Assembly: GCA_964369235.1 (NCBI GenBank)
Contig: CAYJEQ010000072.1
Span: 1-13,774 of the forward strand
DNA length: 13,774 nt
Direction: 5' to 3'
Source: CAYJEQ01 sp964369235
Lineage (GTDB): Bacteria; Bacillota; Clostridia; Oscillospirales; Ruminococcaceae
Shown here: in pieces, positions 6,217 to 12,832 of the stretch
How the letters are laid out: each line of letters starts with the position of its first letter
Position numbering within the stretch: position 1 is the stretch's first letter
Notes under the pieces: generated by a model
What the model was told of the DNA's origin: nothing
What the model saw: the letters and a program-made list of their open reading frames with translations, nothing else
Database searches by the model: none
Made by a program: the position numbers and the translations under genes

Positions 6217-6744
6217 ATGAGCGAAAAAAGTTTAGTGCATTTATATGTAGGTGACGGTAAAGGTAAAACTACATCAGCAATGGGACTAGCTATAAGAAAT
6301 TATGGCAGTGGTGGTAGTGTAAAGATATTTCAGTTTTTAAAGGGTAAGCACAGCAGTGAGCTTACAACTATGGAAAAGCTAGGTATCCCAGTAGTACAGA
6401 CTAAAACTGTGCTGAAATTTACCTTCCAGATGAATGATGAAGAAAAAGCACAGTGTAGACAAAACTGTATTGACTGCTTAGATATGGTAGCAGCAGACCT
6501 TACCAGTGGCAACTACAGCCTTATAGTAATGGATGAAGTAGTGGATGCAGTTAATGCTAAAATGATAACTAAGGAAGAACTTATTAAAGCTGTGACAAAT
6601 AGAAGTGAAAACACAGAAGTAGTTATGACAGGAAGAAATCCAGATCAGGAGATACAGGACATCTGTGATTACATTACCTTAATGACTGCAGAGAAACATC
6701 CTTACACACAGGGTGTTCCAGCAAGAAAAGGTATAGAATTTTAA
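6217..6744 (+). CDS. cobO: Corrinoid adenosyltransferase (CobA/CobO/BtuR family)
   Basis: A 175-residue ATP:cob(I)alamin / cob(I)yrinic acid a,c-diamide adenosyltransferase, which moves the 5'-deoxyadenosyl group of ATP to reduced cobalt in the cytoplasm during adenosylcobalamin synthesis or salvage. Seen: the P-loop GDGKGKTT at residues 12-19, the VMDEV acidic strand at 104-108, TGRNP at 138-142, and the C-terminal KHPYTQGVPARKGIEF that matches the conserved tail of BtuR/CobO. Length is slightly shorter than E. coli BtuR, as in many Firmicutes. AGAAAGG (6197-6203) lies 13 nt before the ATG. It is flanked by a CobC-like phosphatase and a membrane protein; together they suggest salvage, since no corrin ring genes are present here. 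The PduO and EutT types of adenosyltransferase are unrelated and excluded by the P-loop. Confidence 0.93.
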   Translation: MSEKSLVHLYVGDGKGKTTSAMGLAIRNYGSGGSVKIFQFLKGKHSSELTTMEKLGIPVVQTKTVLKFTFQMNDEEKAQCRQNCIDCLDMVAADLTSGNYSLIVMDEVVDAVNAKMITKEELIKAVTNRSENTEVVMTGRNPDQEIQDICDYITLMTAEKHPYTQGVPARKGIEF

Positions 6745-6770
6745 CATAGCATAGAAAGGGGGTAGTCATA

Positions 6771-7673
6771 GTGAAACTACTCCACAAAACCATTAAAGAA
6801 AATAGCAAAAAAGCCCTAGAGGGCAATTGGATTATAGCTACCTCAGTAGCATTTATCTACCTATCATTTACCATTGTGTTTTCAATGTTAGATTCTATAA
6901 TTGCTTTGGTAATGGAGAATATAGGGCTGATTGATGTGGGAAAGGATAGAATGCCTTGGCTGGAAGGTGCTTCGGTAACTCTAACAGTTTACACTATAAT
7001 AATGAGTGTATTATGGTTTTTGATAATTACACCTTTAAGATTAGGTGTTGCCAATAGTTTTTACAATCTGTCCTCTGGGAAAAAAGGTGATGTTTCGGAT
7101 ATATTTATATTTTTTGATAGAATATCCTTTATATTAAAAGCATGGGTACTGCAAATACAGATTAGTATAAGACTAATTATATGGGCAGTGGTATGCTATA
7201 GTTTACCAGCACTACTTACCTATATTATTGCTGGGTATAATATGAGTGGGGTTAGCAATCTATCAATGGGACTTTATTTTGCTTGTAGAGCCTCAGTGAT
7301 TATTTCCTATATTTTTGCCACTGTAATGATGGGGGTAATTGGTTGTAAATATCTTTTGGCTCACTACTTAATTATTGAGAATAAAAGAATGTCAACCACA
7401 TGGGCAATTAAACTATCCTGTGCCATTACCAAAGGAAAATTACAGCAGATATTTGCTTTTAGGATTTCCTTTCTTTGGCTGGTGCTACCTTCTTTATTAA
7501 TAGCTCCAATATTTTATATTTTACCACTATATTTAACTAATTTAGGTTTATATAGTAGGGTGCTTATAGGAAACTGGAGGGTAGAACATCCAGAGGAGAT
7601 AATATACGGAGAGAATATTAACGATTTTGTAGAGGATACCGTGCCAGAATACAGACAATTAGACGCATATTAG
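6771..7673 (+). CDS. Multi-pass membrane protein, DUF975-like
   Basis: A 300-residue predicted inner-membrane protein of unknown function. Hydrophobic segments lie near residues 21-48, 69-89, 131-155, 172-197 and 228-257. The pattern resembles the DUF975 family: an N-terminal amphipathic stretch ending in EGNW, then TPLRLGVANSFYNLSSG after the second span, and the YLLAHYLIIEN segment followed by a polar WAIKLSCAITKGKLQQIF helix before the last span. The match is by eye and could be to a related family. The C-terminal tail (about 268-300) is hydrophilic and acidic. The start is a GTG at 6771, supported by AGAAAGGGGG at 6753-6762; it follows the adenosyltransferase by 26 bp, and the operon terminator lies 98 bp after its stop. 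A role in corrinoid uptake is possible only by neighbourhood; no transporter motif is visible. Confidence 0.75.
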   Translation: MKLLHKTIKENSKKALEGNWIIATSVAFIYLSFTIVFSMLDSIIALVMENIGLIDVGKDRMPWLEGASVTLTVYTIIMSVLWFLIITPLRLGVANSFYNLSSGKKGDVSDIFIFFDRISFILKAWVLQIQISIRLIIWAVVCYSLPALLTYIIAGYNMSGVSNLSMGLYFACRASVIISYIFATVMMGVIGCKYLLAHYLIIENKRMSTTWAIKLSCAITKGKLQQIFAFRISFLWLVLPSLLIAPIFYILPLYLTNLGLYSRVLIGNWRVEHPEEIIYGENINDFVEDTVPEYRQLDAY

Positions 7674-7770
7674 CATTTTGTAATTGTAAATATTCTGTGA
7701 ACAGATATGGTTTGCACAAAATAAAAAATTTATAAGGAATATGCGAATAATAAAGTATGTTAAATAACAG

Positions 7771-7811
7771 TCGGTGCAATTAGATGAAAATCAAATTGCA
7801 CCGATTTTATT
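7771..7811 (+). terminator. Intrinsic terminator of the phosphatase operon
   Basis: TCGGTGCAATT (7771-7781) pairs perfectly with AATTGCACCGA (7794-7804) around a 12-nt loop and is followed by TTTTATT. It lies 98 bp after the membrane protein gene. Confidence 0.88.
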
Positions 7812-8099
7812 AATTTAGACTGATAAATCACTATTTATCCCCTGTAATTATAAGATATAATCACCATAAACCCTATGATGAAATAATATAATATACCATT
7901 AGGAGTTTTTGCAATTTCATAGACTGAATTTAAAAAAATCCATAATATTAATTTTTCCCAAAAAATAGAAAATTACAACTAAATAATATTATTTTAAGAA
8001 ATGTCTGCTTTGTATAAAAATTATGGGGATAATATATATATAATGCCACAAAAATTTTCACTGATAGATTTTGTGTATAATTTAAACAAAAAAACTGCA
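7812..8099. other. AT-rich gene-free spacer before gdhA
   Basis: Between the terminator and the gdhA promoter there is very AT-rich sequence with several short TATAAT-like boxes but no open frame with a ribosome binding site, no strong hairpin and no repeat that I can support. It may hold regulator sites upstream of gdhA. Confidence 0.5.
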
Positions 8100-8128
8100 T
8101 TGACAAACCTATGATTTGTTGTTATTAT
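8100..8128 (+). promoter_or_regulatory. gdhA promoter
   Basis: A perfect TTGACA (8100-8105), 17-bp spacer and TATTAT (8123-8128), one base off consensus. The start near 8135 gives a leader of about 95 nt. An inverted repeat ATTGC-N6-GCAAT (8132-8147) spans the predicted start and could be an operator. Strength fits a highly expressed gene. Confidence 0.85.
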
Positions 8129-8229
8129 GGTATTGCAAAAAGGCAATGTATAAATTTTACCAAGGGCATAAATACAAGTTATCTTGTAATTTAATTTAAA
8201 TGATCAGACATTTTAGGAGGAAGATTATT

Positions 8230-9579
8230 ATGAGTTTTAAAAGTCAGTACCTACAGGGTGTATATGACAAAGTATGCGAGAGAAATGCTGGAGAAACACA
8301 ATTCCTGCTATCAGTAAAAGAAGTTCTAGAATCACTAGAGCTAGTAGTTGCAAAAGATCCTTCAATTGAAAAAACAGGTATTATCGACAGAATCGTAGAG
8401 CCAGAGCGTTTTATCCACTTTAGAGTATCTTGGGTAGATGACAATGGTGTAGTACAGGTTAATAGAGGTTTCAGAGTACAATATAACTCTGCAATCGGTC
8501 CATATAAAGGTGGTCTAAGATTTGACCCATCAGTAACACCAAGTATTGTTAAATTCCTTGGCTTTGAGCAGGTGTTTAAAAATGCACTTACAACTCTACC
8601 TATGGGTGGTGGTAAAGGTGGATCTGACTTTAGTCCAAAGGGTAAATCCGACGGTGAAGTTATGAGATTCTGTCAGGCATTTATGACAGAACTACAAAGA
8701 CATATCGGCCCTGATGTTGATGTACCAGCTGGTGACATCGGTGTAGGTGCTAGAGAAGTTGGCTACCTATACGGTCAGTACAAGCGTGTAAGAAATGCTT
8801 GGGAAAATGGCGTTATCACAGGTAAGGGTTTATCCTACGGTGGTAGCTACTTTAGACCAGAAGCTACAGGCTATGGCTTAGTATACTTTACTAATGAAAT
8901 GATTAAATACAAAGGCGATTCTATAGAAGGCAAGAGAGTGTCTGTATCTGGTTATGGTAATGTTGCTTGGGGTACAGTTCTAAAATGTATCGAGCTAGGT
9001 GCTAAGGTTGTTGCGTTCTCTGGTATTGAAGGCTATGTCCATGATGAAGCAGGCATGACTAAGGAAAAAGCTGATTACATGCTTAAGCTAAGAGCTGGTA
9101 CAGCTACAATGGAAGATTACGCTGAGAAATTCGGCGCTAAATTCTACCCAAATCAGCGTCCTTGGGGTGTTCCAGTTGACATCGCTCTACCTTGTGCTAC
9201 ACAGAACGAGCTAGAGAAAGCAGATGCAGAAATACTAGCTAAAAATGGTGTTAAATATGTTGCAGAAGGTGCAAATATGCCTTGTACAGAAGAAGCTATC
9301 GCTATCTTCAGAGCTAATGGTGTATACTTTGCTCCAGGTAAGGCTTCCAACGCAGGTGGTGTTGCTACATCTGGTCTAGAAATGAGCCAGAACACAATGC
9401 GTCTATCCTGGGAACCAGAAGAAGTTGATGCTAAGCTACAGCAGATCATGAAGAATATCTTTAAGGCTGCAACAGATGCATCAGAAGAATATGGCATGAA
9501 GGACGATCTAATTGTTGGTGCTAACATCGCTGGATTTAAGAAAGTTTACGAAGCTATGATGGCTCAGGGCGTTATCTAA
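8230..9579 (+). CDS. gdhA: Glutamate dehydrogenase
   Basis: A 449-residue cytoplasmic hexameric-type enzyme interconverting glutamate with 2-oxoglutarate and ammonium using NAD(P)(H). Compared from memory with Clostridium symbiosum GDH (offset of four), the substrate and catalytic residues are all present: Lys93 in GPYKGGLRF, Lys117, catalytic Lys129 in PMGGGKGGSDF, and Asp169 in PAGDIGVG. The Rossmann motif GYGNVAWG is at 241-248. The coenzyme region reads SGIEG at 264-268, with Glu267 where C. symbiosum has an Asp, so preference for NADH or NADPH cannot be settled by eye. The frame opens at 8200, but AGGAGGA at 8215-8221 fits the ATG at 8230 and the family N-terminus. Codons here are richer in GGT, GCT, ATC and TAC than in neighbours, a sign of high expression. 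Single-gene unit with its own promoter and terminator. Confidence 0.97.
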   Translation: MSFKSQYLQGVYDKVCERNAGETQFLLSVKEVLESLELVVAKDPSIEKTGIIDRIVEPERFIHFRVSWVDDNGVVQVNRGFRVQYNSAIGPYKGGLRFDPSVTPSIVKFLGFEQVFKNALTTLPMGGGKGGSDFSPKGKSDGEVMRFCQAFMTELQRHIGPDVDVPAGDIGVGAREVGYLYGQYKRVRNAWENGVITGKGLSYGGSYFRPEATGYGLVYFTNEMIKYKGDSIEGKRVSVSGYGNVAWGTVLKCIELGAKVVAFSGIEGYVHDEAGMTKEKADYMLKLRAGTATMEDYAEKFGAKFYPNQRPWGVPVDIALPCATQNELEKADAEILAKNGVKYVAEGANMPCTEEAIAIFRANGVYFAPGKASNAGGVATSGLEMSQNTMRLSWEPEEVDAKLQQIMKNIFKAATDASEEYGMKDDLIVGANIAGFKKVYEAMMAQGVI

Positions 9580-9592
9580 TATTAATAATAGT

Positions 9593-9626
9593 TGCCGATG
9601 GTATTTGTTTATCATCGGCATTATTT
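9593..9626 (+). terminator. Intrinsic terminator of gdhA
   Basis: TGCCGATG (9593-9600) pairs with CATCGGCA (9613-9620), with two further inner pairs possible, followed by TTATTTT. It starts 14 bp after the gdhA stop. Confidence 0.88.
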
Positions 9627-9651
9627 TAGTAAAATCGCTTTAATAATTTAC

Positions 9652-9680
9652 TTGACTAATACGCTAAAATATAGTATTAT
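9652..9680 (+). promoter_or_regulatory. Promoter of the his operon
   Basis: TTGACT (9652-9657), 17-bp spacer, TATTAT (9675-9680). The start near 9687 leaves a leader of only about 39 nt before hisZ, too short for a T-box or a histidine-rich leader peptide. A small hairpin TTAAACT/AGTTTGA (9691-9697, 9701-9707) touches the ribosome binding site AGAAAGG (9707-9713). Confidence 0.8.
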
Positions 9681-9725
9681 ATTTAGAGCATTAAACTATA
9701 AGTTTGAGAAAGGTATAGGTGAAGT

Positions 9726-10814
9726 ATGACCTTAAAAACCACAATATTAAAAAAAGAAGAAGAGGTAATGCTAAATCTTAGAGGCCTCTTTGAGCAATAT
9801 GGATATAAGAAGTTTAAAATGGGTAAATTTGAGGAATACGATTTCTATGCAGAAAATAGGAAATTCTTAAGTAGTGATAATATTCTGACCTTTAATAATT
9901 TAAATGGCAAGCTAATGGCACTTAAGCCTGACATAACACTTTCTATTGTAAAGTATATAGCTAATAGCCACAGCACCTCTCAACGAGTATATTATAATGA
10001 AAATATATATCGTGCCCCTAAAGGTGGCAAGGATTATAAGGAAATTATGCAGGTGGGACTGGAGTATATTGGTGAACTTGATGGTTATGTGACTATTGAG
10101 GTTTTATCTCTAGCTAAAAAAAGCTTAGAGTTAATTAGCAGTGAGTATATAATGGATATCTCCCATATGGGTTTTGTAACAGCTTTAATAGATAGTCTAG
10201 ATATAAAGAAAACTACTAGAGAGCAGATATTAGAGGCGATTAGTGGTAAGAATATCCATCAATTAGAGGTAGTATGTGAAGAAGCACTACTGCCTAGAGA
10301 TTACATAGATAGATTAATGGGTTTAACTTCATTATATGGCACACTGGATAGTGTACTGCCTAAGGCTCAGGAACTGGTGATGAATCCACAGATGGAGGAG
10401 ATTTTATCAGAGTTAACAGCTATAGTTAATATACTACAAAAGGATAATAATTCTATCCACATTGACCTGTCTATGGTAAATAATTCAGAGTATTATGATG
10501 GGATTATTTTTAAGGGATTTATTGATGGTATATCAAAAGCTGTGCTATCAGGTGGCTGTTACAGTGGGCTACTACATAAATTAGGTAAAGATTCTTCAGC
10601 CATAGGATTTGCATTATATCTTGACCAGTTAGAGAGATTTGATAATAAGAAAAAGGACTACGATGCTGATATACTGGTGATTTATGATGACTGCACTGCA
10701 GTAGAGAAGGTAATGGAAACAGTAGAGAAGCTAGTAGCACAGGGTAAAAAAGTTATAGCAAAAAAACAAGATGATGGTAATATAACATATGAGAGTTTAT
10801 ATAAAATAACCTAG
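9726..10814 (+). CDS. hisZ: ATP phosphoribosyltransferase regulatory subunit HisZ
   Basis: A 362-residue protein related to the catalytic core of histidyl-tRNA synthetase but without aminoacylation activity. It assembles with short HisG into the hetero-octameric ATP phosphoribosyltransferase and confers feedback inhibition by histidine. Seen: the motif-2-like RVYYNENIYRAPKGGKDYKE from residue 87, LKPDITLSI at 66-74, and GLEYIG at 111-116; the C-terminal anticodon-binding domain of a true HisRS is missing, though about 55 residues after the core form an extra alpha/beta tail (DADILVIYDD, VIAKKQDDGN). Length is close to other clostridial HisZ. Start at the ATG at 9726 with AGAAAGG 12 nt upstream. 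First gene of the his operon, 35 bp before the preferred hisG start, which supports HisZ rather than a paralogous HisRS. Confidence 0.93.
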   Translation: MTLKTTILKKEEEVMLNLRGLFEQYGYKKFKMGKFEEYDFYAENRKFLSSDNILTFNNLNGKLMALKPDITLSIVKYIANSHSTSQRVYYNENIYRAPKGGKDYKEIMQVGLEYIGELDGYVTIEVLSLAKKSLELISSEYIMDISHMGFVTALIDSLDIKKTTREQILEAISGKNIHQLEVVCEEALLPRDYIDRLMGLTSLYGTLDSVLPKAQELVMNPQMEEILSELTAIVNILQKDNNSIHIDLSMVNNSEYYDGIIFKGFIDGISKAVLSGGCYSGLLHKLGKDSSAIGFALYLDQLERFDNKKKDYDADILVIYDDCTAVEKVMETVEKLVAQGKKVIAKKQDDGNITYESLYKIT

Positions 10815-10849
10815 ACTATAATCACAACGGGAAAGGCATGGGACTTACT

Positions 10850-11476
10850 GTGGAAAGAATGATTAATATTGCACTGCCTAAGGGCAGATTAGGAGAGAAA
10901 GCCTATAAAGTCTTTGAAGATGTAGGATATGGCTGCCCTTCTATAAAAGAGAATAATAGAAAGCTAACCTTTGAAAATAGTGAAACAGGTGTAAGATATT
11001 TCTGGGTAAAGCCATCTGATGTGGCTATCTATGTAGAGCATGGAGTAGCAGATATAGGGGTAGTGGGAAAAGACATACTCCTAGAAGGTGACTATGATAT
11101 ATACGAGCTTTTAGACCTAGGTATGGGTAAATGTAAAATGGTAGTGGCAGGAGCTACAGGTGGTAAGATAGATAGAGAATCCACCTTAAGAGTAGCCACA
11201 AAATTCCCTAATATCGCAAAGAATTATTTTATAAAACAAAGTGTGGATATAGATATCATAAAGCTTCATGGTTCTATAGAGATTGCTCCAATACTGGGTA
11301 TGAGCGATGTAATAGTGGATATAGTGGAAACAGGAATAACCCTTAAAGAGAATAATCTAGAGCCTTGGGAAGAGATAACAAATATTAGTGCAAGACTTAT
11401 TGCAAACCCAGCCAGCCATAAATTCCTTTATAATAGAATAGGGGAAATGTGCAGTAAAATTAGCAGTCAACTTTAA
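10850..11476 (+). CDS. hisG: ATP phosphoribosyltransferase catalytic subunit, short form HisG
   Basis: A 208-residue enzyme for the first step of histidine synthesis: ATP plus PRPP gives N1-(5-phosphoribosyl)-ATP and pyrophosphate. Seen: INIALPKGRL at residues 5-14, VEHGVADIGVVGKD at 62-75, and the PRPP-binding loop MSDVIVDIVETGITL at 151-165. It lacks the C-terminal regulatory domain of long HisG, so it needs the HisZ encoded just upstream. The start is ambiguous: an ATG at 10838 lies 1 nt after GAAAGG (10831-10836), a GTG at 10850 lies 13 nt after it, and an ATG at 10859 lies directly before INIALPKGR. I prefer 10850 because other genes here use 8-13 nt spacing; the ATG at 10838 would add four residues. 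The hisD gene follows after 22 bp. Confidence 0.94.
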   Translation: MERMINIALPKGRLGEKAYKVFEDVGYGCPSIKENNRKLTFENSETGVRYFWVKPSDVAIYVEHGVADIGVVGKDILLEGDYDIYELLDLGMGKCKMVVAGATGGKIDRESTLRVATKFPNIAKNYFIKQSVDIDIIKLHGSIEIAPILGMSDVIVDIVETGITLKENNLEPWEEITNISARLIANPASHKFLYNRIGEMCSKISSQL

Positions 11477-11498
11477 GACTTAGAAAGGAAATCAGATA

Positions 11499-12767
11499 AT
11501 GATTAAAATATATAATTACAATGACATATCACTACAGGAAATATTCATAAGAGAGCAGGAGGAGATGGATGTTTCTGATGTAGTATCAGATATAATAAAA
11601 GAGGTAAAAAACTCAGGAGATAAGGCACTGAGAGAATATGCTAAAAGATTTGACAACTGTGATTTACAGTGCCTGGAGGTAACTAAGGAGCAGATAGAAG
11701 AGGCATATAATTCCTTAGATAAGGAGTTAATAGAGATAATAGAACAGTCAGCAAAGAATATCTGGGATTATCACCTTAATCAGAAAAAACAGGATTTCAT
11801 CTTTACTCCTAGAGAAGGGGTCATACTGGGACAGAAGGTAATCCCAATGGATAAGGTGGGGATATATGTACCAGGTGGCACAGCAACCTATCCTTCCAGT
11901 GTGTTAATGAATGCACTACCAGCTAAAATAGCTGGGGTAGGTGAGATTATAATGGTGACACCAGCTAAGGATAATAAACTTAATCCAGTGGTATTAGCAG
12001 CAGCTAAAATAGCTGGAGTAGATAGAATATTTGCAGTGGGAGGGGCACAGGCTGTGGCAGCCCTAGCCTATGGCACAGACACCATCCCTAAGGTAGATAA
12101 GATTGTAGGCCCAGGAAATGCCTATGTGGCAGAGGCAAAAAAACAGGTATACGGTAGAGTGTCTATAGATATGATAGCAGGGCCAAGTGAAATACTAGTA
12201 ATAGCTGATGAAAAAAGTGATCCTAGAGTAGTAGCCTGCGATATGCTATCCCAAGCAGAACATGATACCATGGCAAGTGCAGTGCTAGTAACTACCAGTA
12301 AAGAATTAGCAGAGAATGTTTCCAAAGAGCTAGAAATACAGATACCACAGCTACTTAGAAAATATATAGCAAGGGCATCAATAGACAATTATGGTAAGAT
12401 TATACTTGTGGATACTATAGCTCAGGCAATAGAGGTATCTAACGAAATTGCCCCAGAACATCTTGAGGTGTCGGTGGATAATTCCTTTGATTACCTGTCC
12501 CAGATTAAACATGCTGGCTCAATCTTCCTAGGGAGATACGCTCCCGAGGCATTAGGTGACTATTATGCAGGGCCTAACCATACACTGCCTACCAGTGGTA
12601 CAGCTAAATTTTCCAGTCCACTTTCAGTAGATGATTTTGTGAAGAAATCTGCATTTACCTACTATACCAAGGAAGCATTAGAGAAGGAATGCCACAAGAT
12701 AAAAAGATTTGCTGATGAAGAAGGCCTAGAAGCTCATGGCTTATCAGCAGTAATAAGATTTGATTAA
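11499..12767 (+). CDS. hisD: Histidinol dehydrogenase HisD
   Basis: A 422-residue zinc enzyme for the last two oxidations of histidine synthesis, histidinol to histidinal to histidine with two NAD+. By comparison with the E. coli enzyme, the zinc ligands are Gln252 and His255 (LSQAEHD), Asp354 (LGDYYAGPNH) and His413 (EAHGLS); the catalytic pair Glu320-His321 lies in EIAPEHLEV. The Rossmann-like segments VGIYVPGGTATYPSSVLMN (from 120) and VGGAQAVAALAYGTDTIP (from 180) and the IVGPGNAYV motif (202-210) are intact. Length is normal. ATG preceded by AGAAAGG at 9-nt spacing. Third gene in the his operon; a 65-bp gap with a strong hairpin separates it from hisC. Confidence 0.97.
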   Translation: MIKIYNYNDISLQEIFIREQEEMDVSDVVSDIIKEVKNSGDKALREYAKRFDNCDLQCLEVTKEQIEEAYNSLDKELIEIIEQSAKNIWDYHLNQKKQDFIFTPREGVILGQKVIPMDKVGIYVPGGTATYPSSVLMNALPAKIAGVGEIIMVTPAKDNKLNPVVLAAAKIAGVDRIFAVGGAQAVAALAYGTDTIPKVDKIVGPGNAYVAEAKKQVYGRVSIDMIAGPSEILVIADEKSDPRVVACDMLSQAEHDTMASAVLVTTSKELAENVSKELEIQIPQLLRKYIARASIDNYGKIILVDTIAQAIEVSNEIAPEHLEVSVDNSFDYLSQIKHAGSIFLGRYAPEALGDYYAGPNHTLPTSGTAKFSSPLSVDDFVKKSAFTYYTKEALEKECHKIKRFADEEGLEAHGLSAVIRFD

Positions 12768-12781
12768 ACTTTACTTAGGAT

Positions 12782-12808
12782 TATGCTAGGGATTAGATTG
12801 CTAGCATA
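12782..12808 (+). other. Intercistronic hairpin between hisD and hisC
   Basis: TATGCTAG (12782-12789) pairs perfectly with CTAGCATA (12801-12808) around an 11-nt loop. No T-run follows (GATAGAATAG), so it is not an intrinsic terminator. It could protect or mark a processing point in the his mRNA and set different amounts of the genes on either side. Confidence 0.6.
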
Positions 12809-12832
12809 GATAGAATAGAGAGGAAAAAGCAA

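Noticed and set aside
8200..8229. N-terminal extension of gdhA starting at ATG 8200
   Set aside because: The extra ten residues (MIRHFRRKII) include the translated ribosome binding site; AGGAGGA fits ATG 8230, and the family begins at that point.
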